Positions 1 through 12,411 of a stretch of 64,000 bases of DNA are shown here, in pieces. The notes beneath the pieces are model-generated. The model did not search any database. It was not told the origin of the DNA and was given only the letters and a program-made list of their open reading frames with translations. The stretch covers positions 27,000,330 to 27,064,329 of the forward strand of contig CM067566.1 in NCBI GenBank assembly GCA_034336665.1. Direction: 5' to 3'. Source of the DNA: Luscinia megarhynchos. Taxonomy: Eukaryota; Chordata; Aves; Passeriformes; Turdidae. The position numbers were made by a program, and so were the translations under genes. Position 1 is the stretch's first letter. Each line of letters begins with the position of its first letter.

Positions 1-452
1 AGCATGATATTGACTGAAAGACAACACATAGCAGGAAATTCCACACCAAGCTCTTATAAACTTTGCAGCTACATTATTTAAGACAATAATTTTTAAGATT
101 AGATTAAGGGCAGGGAAAAGGTCACAAATTCAGCTCCTTTTCGTATTTTGGTAATTCAGATTCTATCCTGACATCTCATTTAAACCCTACAATGTTTCAA
201 ATGAGTCCTCAAAGTCATTTCTGTGAGAACTATTAGTCCTTTTTCTATCTGTAATACACAACAAAAAAATCATCAACTACTTAGGACCACACTTGCTACA
301 TTTGCGTGACTTTAAACTCCCTTCCTCAGTTTTAAAATTTTTATCTTCTACAGTTCTCAAGTTTTTCTTTCACAGAACAATCAGACCACATTATTTCTAT
401 GTACCAAGACACATGTTTCTGAGTGCTTATTTTCTGCCCCTCGAAGACTTAC

Positions 453-542
453 CTGCACTCTTGAGATCCCAACGTTAAGGAAAGATTCCTGTCTATCCAG
501 GAGCCACTCTGGCAGTCACTCTCACCATCAGAGACTTTCATG
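453..542 (-). other. Candidate minus-strand exon (possible CLOCK 5' UTR exon)
   Basis: On the minus strand this 90-nt segment has a strong donor (GTGCAG|gtaagtc) and an acceptor CAG with a mediocre pyrimidine tract (ccttggtcccag). The segment starts CATG, and the frame from that ATG stays open to the donor. No protein homology was recognised. If CLOCK starts at 15.3 kb this would be a downstream 5' UTR exon or part of an alternative N-terminus. The weak acceptor keeps confidence low. Confidence 0.25.
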
Positions 543-2822
543 CTGGGACCAAGGCCCCTTCACAGTGGGTGCTTCTATCCCTCACAGGGCACTTTTCCCA
601 CTTAATTAACAAAATCTGACCTAGATCATCTAAGTCTCCCAAAAGCAACACTAAAAATATTTATAAAAGTATTACAGCTATTTCCGTTTACAATTAATGC
701 ATCAGTTACCAAAATACAAAATTACATCAGGTTTTATTTAATTCTCTTCCTGCTCACCACATTGTGAGAATGGTTCCAAAGACCCAGGATCTTGCTAGTG
801 GCCTATGAAACACTGGTATTGAGGAATGGGATACCAAAAGTTATCAATATTTACAGGAAATCCTGAAACTAACATAAATTTTACATTCAGGCCATATGCT
901 AACAGGGTAATGAAAACAGCTGTATTGTATTTAAGCACACATTAAAGCTTGAAACAGTTTACTTACAGTAAACACATTAAAAAATAGCAATGAAATATTC
1001 TTAAAGCCAAGATTACTAAAATAATGAGGAGTCTTACCGGCTTACAACTCACATTTGACTCTCAACATTTTTCTTCATATGAAATTGAGGCTTCTATCTC
1101 AATTTTGAAGAAATTAAATAATGCAAATAACTTTGTTATTTTGTTGTTTTTATTAAAGTCAATGATTTTTTTCAAACAGTTTCAAAATGCTGCTGCTTCT
1201 TATCCTGTTGCAAGCTTAATAGTTTCAGGTGGATTTTAATGATTATATTGAAAGAATGGTAGGTTTAAACATTCCTGTCAACAGAAATCTTAATTGAATC
1301 GTTTGGAATCTTCTGGAAAATATGCTGAAAGTCAAGGTCAAGTTTCTGTAAAGATCTAATAAACAAGAAACATAGCTGAACTTAATCCTAATTACTGGCT
1401 TAGATATGTGGGATAATATACTGCAGTTAAGCATGTAAAATTCTTGGGAAACTTGGAACTTTAAATTTAAACAGGGCAGATGGAGAGTACTCTTTCAATT
1501 GCTATTTCAAGATAAAATGATTTAACACCAGCACCTAAATATTACTTAGATTTTCAACACCTTAACAACTGAGGAATTCATTCCAGACAAAAAAGTCTGT
1601 TATGATTCATGACAGCTAAGGCAAGAAAAAAGGGTAATAACTGCAAAAACCTGCAAAGACCATCTCTTTCTCATTTTTTGCCTTGCTCTTACTTAATGAC
1701 TGCCATAAAACACTGGCCTTGGGGTTTTATCAAGCAGATAAGTAGCTCAAGCAAAACATTTGGGGCAGGAAGCATATGTATTTTCGGATTCTATACTAAA
1801 ACTAAAAAATGAAATAAATTAGAAAGAAATCCTCTCTTTAACAATTTAAAAATATAAGCATGGAAAAAACCCAAACCAATCCATCAAAATTACAAAAGGC
1901 AGTTACTATTTAGTTGTTTGAACCACTGTCATTTATAGTATTTATGTGCTTCATTGACAGTTTATATTATCAAAATTGGAAAAAAGTATTCCTGGCACTT
2001 TAACATTTTTCAAAATCAGCACCCAAACTTATGACTGGACACAGCATAGATACATATCTTAAAGGTTCACTGCCCTCATCTACTGACCTATAACCAAAGC
2101 AAACAACTATGGCTCTGCCCCCATTAGAAAGTAATCTGACACCGCAGAAATGGATCAGTAGACCCAAGCAGCTGGTGCTGACACTCCTATGCTAGCTGTT
2201 CAAGAGGGTTTATTTTGGATTACATTTCATCTGGTATCCAGAAGCAAACATCACTATCACATGGACCATTCAAATTTTTCCAGGAATTTCATGATTGATG
2301 CAGAACTCCATGTCCCCAGCAGAGACAGAAGAGAACTCTACACCTGCAGCAGAACTCACAGACTAGTTTTCTGAAAAAGGAATGTAGTTCCAACACACTG
2401 AGCTAAACAAGTGGTAAGGGGAGACAACAGTGAGATTTTTTCCAAAGCAGTTTTACTCATCCACATCACAATTGTAATGCATACATCGGAGTTATACCCT
2501 ACCTTTTCAAATCAGACTAATCAACAGAGATGTCATGTCACAAACAGAATACTTGATGGCACTGAAAGACTTCAGAAAAATTCTGTAAGCATTCTTTATA
2601 ATGCCTCACAATTGAGAAACAAATCATGGTAAAAGACCATCTACTGGCTTCCACAAAAAAAATTATTTCCTTTGTGCCAGAATTCAGCAGAAGACATAAA
2701 TCTAGATATCCCTATTCCTAGGCTTCATTTCTCTTTTCTTTACTTATTTACTTCATCTTTTGTGACCTGTTTTTCACTTCAAATATTTTACTTCTTGTTT
2801 CTACCTTATTTCTTTCAGCCTT

Positions 2823-2845
2823 TCATTCATTTATTTATTTATTTC
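2823..2845. repeat. ATTT-type tetranucleotide run
   Basis: A short (ATTT)n-like run preceded by two ATTC units. Low-complexity, with no other role seen. Confidence 0.6.
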
Positions 2846-5518
2846 CTTCTATTACCTGTGCTATTAAAAACAGTAAGGGAAAATATTCTTGCATTTCTGA
2901 ACTTTCAGAGGTGTTAGTACTGTTTTTTTCCTTGGGAATTCAGATAGTATAGTCTGAGACAGGTTTGTAAGCACTACTACTGTGATTTAACTTGCCCTAA
3001 ATCAAACAAAATTTAAAAGGGGTAAAGATGATCAAAGATGGGTTTACTGCAATGACTCAAATCAATTTCTAAATCCCTAACCAACTGTGGGAATTGAGAA
3101 AAATCAGATTAATCACACAGGACATATCAGCCTACTGTAAAACTGAAATTAGCTTGGTTCAAAACATCATCTCAGAGAATAGTCACAGGAACAAAGAAAT
3201 ACCAAGGGAAGCTAATCAAGCAATTTATGGAATGCAAGAAACATTAAAGAAACACTAGATATTTGGTATATACATAGCTTTTTACCTTAGATGTAAACCC
3301 AAGAACATATTGCTTAATCTCTGCTCTTTTTCTTCTGGGCTCTGTAATTTTTATAACAATTTAATCCTCTAGATTTTAGGTTATATGCCAGAGTTTCTCC
3401 TAGAACAAATAGGATTTTTAATTTTTTTTTTACATCCAATTAATTCATAAGTTACTTAAAATAACCAAACTATTCAGACTCACCTAGTTTCACTGATGTT
3501 CAGTATACAACATCCAAATAAACTTCCAGTATATTTTGCAAATGAAAGAATGGGCTTCTCTCTACATTTGCTAAATTTAGATAAAAACAAAAAAAAATTA
3601 GATCTCTTTAGAGCAATTCCTAAAGAAAAACTGTCTTTCAAGAAAAACAACACTATACAAATTTTCACATGTACATAATTTGAAAATTTTAAGTATACTG
3701 CCTTTCCATTTCAGAAGAAATATGGTCTTCATGTTCTAAAAATGTTACTTGAAAAGCAACATCAAGGATGCACAATACACAGAGGTTTTCAGAGGCTCAA
3801 AAAGAAATATTTCATAACTTTTAATGATACATAGTCTGCACTGTTCAAAAAGATCAATCTTATTACGATCTCTTGTGAACATTACAGTAGTAATAGAGAA
3901 AAATTGAAAGAAAAAATGGACAACTGTTATGGATATATATACTGCTGAAGTAGAATTTGAAGGACCAAATCAACAGTAGATGGGTGACAAAGCTAAGGAA
4001 AAGCACAAAGAGTACAGAAGAAAATCTTCTTACTCAGCGTTTGTACCTGACACTACAATGGAGTCGAGGAGATTAGACCTGTTTACTTCTCACAGTCCAG
4101 CTAGAACATGCTCAGTAGTTCTGTCTGCTTATGACTAAAAGGATTTGGAATATATCTACCTCATTTGATTTGGACAGATGAAATGGATTTAGGAAATTCA
4201 CTGAACTGGTACAAAACATATTTTCAGAAATCTATCGTGCTGCCTAATAAAAGTGGGATAGCAGAGAAAAATACTGCATCTTAACAATTTATTTCTCCTA
4301 AAACCTTGAGTGCTTGCTCCAGCATATGCAGGTGCTTTATTTTTCCAGTGACAAGATTTTCATTGCATTCTGCATCAAGAAAACAGTATGTTCCTCCCTC
4401 TCAACTCATTCTCAGACACAGGGTGATGTGTGGTCAAATTTTAGGTGAGGGAGACATATAACAGAGATTTATGTCTTAGTAAATTATAAGCAATCAAAAC
4501 CAGGGTTCTGGAACAGAAAGTGTCAAGCATCATTGACTACAAGCACTGCTACCTGAGATTCCATTCATGACCAAACTTCATGCATGACCAAGCATCTCCA
4601 ATACATTATAGGCCACTAGGAATACAGGAAGGCTTTCTGCCAGCAAGACAAATAATCCCATTTCAGCAAGATTGGCACAATGCCTGTTCTACATATGTAG
4701 ATCAATTTCTTGGATTTTTTTTTTGACCCAGTATAAAAGTGCGTGTTTTGACCAGGTCAAAAAAAACTAAGAGAACATCTGAACAATAACACCTACTTAG
4801 AAAGATAAAACATAAAAACACATACATGAAGTCTATAGAGGGCCATGGACATGATCCTCATGAGACATTGAATCAAAATCCCTTTGTTGCTCAAAAGATG
4901 AACTATAAACAAACTACCCTGCTGTTTTGTGCTTCTCTCTGAGTGATGTACAAAGCAATCAACAAACCTACTGCAAGATACAACACAGACAAATCTTGCA
5001 AAGATGAAAACCTGCACCTCCTGGTGCATCCTCAGCTGGAAAGTACACAGTGTCCAATCAAGGAAGCAGGGAGAAGCAACCCTTTCATAAATAAGGTGAC
5101 ACATCACACAAAAAAAAACCAAATAAACAAAAAAAAAAGCCACTCAGAATAGCAGTAAGTGTGGCAGTACACTCATTCACTGCAACACATCCCTGGGAGA
5201 GATATTAGTTTAGTCTCCAGAAACCACAGGGCCACATTAGCACGCTGCATTGCTCAGAACAGTGCCTTCATAAGGTCTGGGCTTTTTCTTCCTTCTAGCT
5301 TCCAAGGCAGCTCAGGTACAGTTCAGTTGTTTCATTCCATGCTCCACTGTAGAGGATAAATGCTTATAAAAAGCTTATTTGAAGTTTATTCTTGCCCACA
5401 CACATCATTAATTTGAATCTCAAATTGAAGTGGAATGTCTACCTTGCCTGAGGTTGAAAAAGAGATGGTTCTGTTCAAAGCATTACTGTTCTTGTAGCAA
5501 TAAAATCTACATACTTAC

Positions 5519-5617
5519 TTAAATTATCTAGAAATACATTGTGCCTTGTAGAGTGGGTGGGTAGCATTAGTAGTCCAAACGTGATGTCATCTGAGTAAAA
5601 GTCTTTGGCACAGTCTT
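5519..5617 (-). other. Candidate minus-strand exon, 99 nt (possible CLOCK 5' UTR exon)
   Basis: On the minus strand a pyrimidine-rich acceptor (ttgttgttttccag) precedes exactly 99 nt, followed by a near-consensus donor (gtaagtatg). One frame is open throughout (starting D-C-A-K-D-F-Y-S-D-D) and includes several ATGs, but I recognise no protein family. Position and strand suit a noncoding 5' exon of CLOCK. A coding exon of an unannotated transcript is the alternative. The splice signals are the best of any unassigned segment in the left 14 kb. Confidence 0.42.
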
Positions 5618-8600
5618 CTGGAAAACAACAAAAAAAGCCATAGTTTAATGAAAAAATAATCTGTTTGAAAAAACTTTTGGGGATGAGCCTTTGATTATTT
5701 CTGTTTTCTATCCTGCCATTTCAGTCATTTTATATGCATCCTTAAATTGTACAATTTCACTTTCCAGTTTTTCCACTCAACAGAATAATGTAAACACTCA
5801 TGAAGAAGAACTTCAGCATTGCACACCACCTTTTACGTAGCTCTGGCACTGTCTAAAATCCAAACCTGAGAGACAAATGCAATAGCCTCATGGTAACACG
5901 AAATTTACAGACGCAATGATGCCTACAAAACATTAATATTACAGTTACTGCATTACAATTGGTTTTGATTGTATTGTGACCTTGCAGAACATCATTAATA
6001 CAGTAAATATATATAATACACAAAAGAAAATGCATCAATAAAATCTTAACTATGTACACTATGGTTCAAACAGGACACATGAACTACCTCAGAACACAAC
6101 TTGAAACTCTCAGAGAACATGGTATGCAACAGCACAAGATTCCCCTGTCTAATCAAACTCCCTTCACCAATAAAAAATCAATTTCATTAAGATTTGTTGA
6201 GCAAAAGCTAACTATACAACAGAGCTATCTATACACAAATACTCTACTAATTCAATGAAGAAATAGCTCTCCACCTGCTACAGATCATAAATACTGTATT
6301 CCTACACACCATGCTGTGTTTTAAATACACATGCACCAACTTGGTAATATCATCTAACTTACGATAACACTGCTGGAAAAATCTACTTCTAGTTACCCAC
6401 TGCTGATATTTTCTATTCAGCACTCCCATGTGGCAAAGCATACCCTTTAAGGCATACATAAATCTATTCCCTTCCATTGTATGCAAGGACAGGTGATAAC
6501 CAAAACAAAGTAACTTCTAAACCCCCGTTCTTTACCACCTTGTCCCTTAGTACATATAACATAGCAAGAAGCAGCTGTCAGCCTGGGGAAGAAGAATGCC
6601 AATGTCTGAAGAAGATCTACTGCCAATTATAATGGGGTAAGAAATGCAGACCGTTATCACCTACCTATCTATTTTACTAAGTGGTCAAATGAAATATTCT
6701 AGTGCTAGAAATCAATAAATTCAATCAAATATCAGTATGTAGGTAAGAAATGGCAAACTATATTCTACAGGGCAGGAAGTTTAGGTGCATTTTCTTAAAA
6801 ATGTATGCCAGCTTATGAAAGATTATTTTTCATTTCTTATGTTGGCAACATAAAGTCTAATGTAACTCAATCTCAATCAACCATAAATCTAATTGTCTCT
6901 ATAAAGGTAGTAAAAATTTAACTAAACTTGGAAAAGCCGTTTCAGTTATTTTAGGGAAAAAAGTTTGTGATCCTTTTGACTTAGATAAATTGGTAGTATG
7001 TCAATCACCATTGATGTTAAAAACTTCTACAGTCCCACTCTCAATTGTACTGAAATTTATACTAAGTCCTCCAGCTTGTAGAAAAATTGTGTGTAATACA
7101 AGGTAGCAACAGAGCAACAGGAATGCCTGAGATGAAATTTTCAGGCACCACTGCCTGTTCTTTGCCACTCACTTTAAATGCAAGTTCAAGCAACAGCTAA
7201 ATTTCTTAAAGAAATAAAAATACATATATATTAGTACTAAAATTTGTGTCCTAACCAAACTGACCAAAACAGGATATTCTCAAATCCTTTTCCTGTCTCT
7301 TTCCTTTAGAAGAGCTAAACCCATCAACATAATTTTTAAGTTTCTATAGATAATTTTCCTGCTCTATTTCATAAAACCTTCTAGTTATTCTTCCTCTTGA
7401 TTCAGACTACTTTTCTGATTTCATTATACTTTCCAGATCCTGTAAAATATTTTGCTTCCTTTCCTTCAAATCTATATATTATTTGGACTTGCTTTATGCT
7501 GGCTTTTGCTTCTATATTCTCATATTACTCGTTGCTGATCTATCTTATCATGTTCTTAGAAATGAGTTTAATTCACTCACTATGACACGCTTATTAATTT
7601 GAATCCTTGTCCCCTTTCTGAGGTCACTGTCATCATTTTCTATGCCAGTGAAATTCAGATCACAAGCTTCTCAAGGCTGAAACTCTATCTTATTATCTAT
7701 GAAACATCATGAAAAGCTCTAGGGCAGTACAAAATGTTTAGCTAAAGCTTCTGAGCTGGGAAAAAAGACTATATAAGAAAATGAAGTAGAACATTTTAAC
7801 AACAAAAACACTTCCAGAAAAAATATTACATGTAAAATTGCTGAGATGTTAAGAGAAATATCAGTGGAACTACCATGCTAGCTCTGAACTGTAGTTCTCA
7901 AACACACAACTGCTAGTAGTAGCTTGATTACACATAATGGATGTTGCTGCTGTGGATGGTAAGAGAACTTAATTAAATCACATTACTACATTCAAACTGA
8001 CAGAAAAGCATGTGTGTGTATGAGAGAAAATCTGTGTGTGTGAGAGAGAATCTGCATTCCTATTCTGACAGTTCTTGGAAGCTGTGATTCATGCTGCTAC
8101 TTTCTTTTCTACTCACAGTAGAGGAAAATCCTGTTTTCTTTAGAGTACTTGTTATTATGAAAGCTACTTTAAAATAAGCACAAGTCAGAAACACCTATTT
8201 TGCAGTCTGCTACGATATTTTAAAAATGAAATATTTTAATACTTGAAATCAATAAATTAAAACTTGTAAAGATTATGGTGGTTACTGAAGGTTTGATAAG
8301 CATATTTCATATTATACAGCAGAGAATTCTCTAGAAACAAAAGCAGCACAAGCTAATAAAGTTTTATTCACTTTTACCATTACTAAGTTTTTCAGTTTTT
8401 CCAAACCAACCAGCAGGATACCCTACATTTCTCGACTGAGACTTAATAAAAATCTTCAAGTTGAACATAATGAGGTAGATTTCAGTCTGAGATTGAGTAT
8501 GATAAATAGGTAATGCAAATACAGGCCAGACAGAAAAAAAAAGGCAAGAAATGCAATTCTAGACATAAATTCAGCTCCTGCTTTTCAACAAGTAACTCCA

Positions 8601-10826
8601 TGTTACAAGACTGAGGAGTGGGCTTAATGGAGATCTGATTTGGGCAATACCGTCTTGTGTTCTTACGTTTACAGAAAAATATTGTTATTATTATTATTTT
8701 GCTATAATGTCACACTGTGATACCGTTGGCCCTGCCCTTTCCAAAACAGCCCAATATACTTCCTGTCTCCTCAAGTCCTTATGACCATACAACTCCTGTT
8801 CTCCTATCCAACACAGAGCCAGTGCATGCTGAAAAAAACAGGTCAGTACCAAAATCCCATTGCATTATCTCTCCCTCAAGAGAGGGCAGTGACACATTTC
8901 TCTCTACACAGCTTGCCAATTTTTCCAAAACCTGTGGTATCATTATAGTCTGTGATTTCCTTCCCTCCTACAAACACAGCTACAACTGATCAACAATTTC
9001 AAAAGCTACTGGTGAATATGCAAGGAAAGAATGAGAGAAAACAAGGAAAAAGCATAAATCACATTTTCTTAGGAAATCAGTCTTATAAAAAGGCAACTCC
9101 CTACAGCTTTTAATCGAGGAACATTTCCTAGCTGTTTACTGAGCCAAGGAAATAAGCAGATTTTGGGAAAATATTTTTTTATCTTTCTACAACTTCACAT
9201 GAAGGTTTCAAATTAACCTTTGGGGAACTAAGGTCTGGGAAAATTACCACATGAAACCAGACAGGTTTTTTTCTCCTAATGTATCTCGAGGCTCTTGGAT
9301 GACTGGTGAAAATCCACAAGCATCTAACAAGAGTAATCTGAAAAAAATTACATACCTTCTACTTTAGCACATCAGCAGGAGACTACCTTCTCTGTATTCA
9401 CAACCATCTTCTCAAAAGCAACCTCTAAATTCTTGGAACATTGCTCTGCCAGGGTTCATGTCAGTAATAGCCAAAACTCAAGAGGCAGTCACTGACACGG
9501 CATTTAAGATGTAATGAAATAGCCACCAAACACTTCAAATGCTCTTAAATGCCAGAAATTATTATTAACTACTTCACTGAAAACTTAAACATAAAAATGG
9601 TGACTTATGTTTTATGTATAACAGCAGCAAGAGTCTCAGAATTTGAAATATTAAATTACCTGTATTAAGGTGTTTTGAAGTACCTTTTTTATTAGGCAGC
9701 TTAATATGTCATACTCTCCTTAAGATCATAATTTAAGATGTAAAAATATATATTTCCTCGGTGTTTCTATTGTACATTAGGAAACTCCCACATTAATCTC
9801 TCACAAGAGCCACTTCTTACAGGCCAGCCTGGCTCCTCTATGTTTGCCCCAATGAAGAAAGTGCTGAAACTTTCAGGAGATCTACCAGTTCAGCAGATAA
9901 TGAATGACATGCTTATGGGATCTGGGATCACTCTTCTGCAAGCAATGGAGATACACTCTCAAACTTGTGGTGCTGCAAGCTAAAAACTCTTGCAGATGAA
10001 GTTGCTAGCAATACTACTCCCCACTATAAAGCAGTTAAAATTCTGACATCGTGCTGGCTGATCAGCCCATCCCCAGGTACTCCTCCTTTTCTAAGTGTCC
10101 CACAGCAAGACCACTACTATGCAACATGGTTAATAAGTTCTGCAGCCTCTCTGGCTGTGATAGGCAGCAGAATCTCAAAGCAGCAGTCTTCACTAAAACA
10201 GGGCACAAAAAGGGGATTCCATACAAAAGGAACTACAATTCTTAAGTACCAAAGTCCGGGAGAGTTGCATCATTCAGCAGGACTTTTGAAAAAGTTAATA
10301 GAGATGCAAACTATGTAAGTACCCAGTGAAGACAGTATTTTGCCTTCACCTGCTTCTGAAGCCCAGGACACAGGTAAAGCTAGTACCCACAATCCTGGTC
10401 ACTGTCCTTACCATACACACAGCTAAACTTTTCCCATCAAAGCAGGAGTAATATATACTTTTAATATGCCAACAGGGGAAAAAAGATGTGCTCTCATTTT
10501 GTCCAGCAGCAAAGGGTAACAGCACAGCAACCTGGAACACAGAACCTGGAAAGCTAATCTCTAGCCTGCCAAACAGGGTTCAAACCATAATCTCTCAGCA
10601 GGCTCTGGATCGCTCTGGGAAGATACATCAACTCACAACCTTTCATTTCAGTGGCAATTTCAGAATACAGAATCAAAACTAAAAAGTAAAGCTTTACTGG
10701 ACAGAGCAGCACCAGAAGTATGCATGCCTCACTAAGGAGCAGGGCAGCAAACAAGAGACAAATCACGGGTTCCAGTTCATAATGGCATTCAAAATTCTAA
10801 ACGGAACACAGGTCAGAATATAGGTG

Positions 10827-10844
10827 TATATATATATATATATA
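10827..10844. repeat. (TA)9 microsatellite
   Basis: Uninterrupted TA dinucleotide array of about nine copies. Confidence 0.85.
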
Positions 10845-12362
10845 ATCTCCTTTTCCCCCAAGAAAACAACTGGCCTAGTATATCTCTTTAGCCCAATCAG
10901 ATTTTAATCATCTTGTCTGCAAGGAAAAGTGAGGTTCTAGACTTTGGAGTTTTGTTGGTTTGTTGTTTATTTTGGGCATTTCTTTCCTTAAATGAGACAT
11001 GAATAAAACCTCTTCCTCCTCACTCCTTTGTGCTTCTGAACAAAAGGGAGAGTCACCACAGGGTTTTGGTCCAAGTCCAATTCCATAGGTGTGCCTAAGG
11101 TGTGGTTTGAACATGCCTTTGAACAAGTGAAGGCCTAATTTACAGATTGCCTAATTTATGAATAGTAAACAGATTTAGATGCCAAGATGCTCGGTTGTGA
11201 TAAGATTCTGGAAGATGTGAATGAGAACAAAACTTCAGTGTTCAACTTTGGAAAACTTTACTAGTGAAAACCTAGAAACCTTTAACAAGGATATAAATTT
11301 CATTTGGGGCTGGACACATAAAATCCATCTAAATCAATTTTGACTTCTCCATATTATTTTATGGATCTGGCCATATACCAAAATAACATACATCAAAATC
11401 TATCTCAGAGGTACCTGCAAATATCCTTTTTCAGAGGAATTCTAGAAGGACCTCTGTAGAATAATTATGTCACATATTTATTATAAAAATCCACTTTAAT
11501 TGGATCTGTCTTACTCCAGTAAGTGTTTTCTTCTGTTTTAACAAAAGGATAATAGCCTAATATCATTTATCTTGTGGTACCAGGCTGTCATTAGTGGTAA
11601 AATGACATTAGCTTCAAAACTGAAGCTTTCTCATATACTCTGAGATTATCAAACACATCTATGCCTAATTTGGCTACTTTTTTATCATGAATATGAGGAA
11701 TGCCTATATTATCTACTAAGCTTCAAAAGCATCATACTCTAAATAAGTCGTTATCAGTCTTGAATCTCATATATATCTAATTTTTAAGGATCTATATTTA
11801 ATAAAATATTAATTCTATTAACTATATTTTCATAATATACTCAGAACATCAGTACAGGGTAAGGAAAATTACTCACTGATTTTAATGACAAAATGTAACA
11901 GTTGGAAAGAGTCCAAAGTATGCAGCTCTAAACTGTTGAAAGAATCTGTGAAGCCTTGTTATTTCCACATAATATGACAGCCACAGAGGACCAAAACGTT
12001 TTATGTATATGATTATATATTCTAAAAGTGGCTATAATAAAGAATTCATAACATACACAAAAGGCATGGTAAGAAAACACTAAGACTATAAATTTAAGCA
12101 CTCAGGGGTGAGGTATGCCAAAATTAACGTGGCTTTTACATGACAAAGGAATTTTGTGGCAGCAGTAGGGATAGAGAATGCAATCCTTCAGGGCAGCTGC
12201 ATTAACCCTGAGTCTCTTTTCTCTTCCGTGATTTTGCATTTCACATCTTTAATAAGTCCTACAACAAATGAACAGCATAATGTCTGTCAGAGTTTCAAAT
12301 TATTACAGATTCCCATTGAGTTAACAAAATAACCAACTATACTGGTAAGTTCCTTTCCCCAG

Positions 12363-12411
12363 GTGCACCACCCACAGAACTGGTGGCCCATTATCCATTG
12401 TGGTGGTGCAC
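12363..12411. repeat. Small inverted repeat
   Basis: GTGCACCAC (12363-12371) and its exact reverse complement GTGGTGCAC (12403-12411) are separated by 31 nt. The motif ccattatcc is also directly repeated nearby. This could form a short hairpin, though no RNA gene is suggested. Confidence 0.4.
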
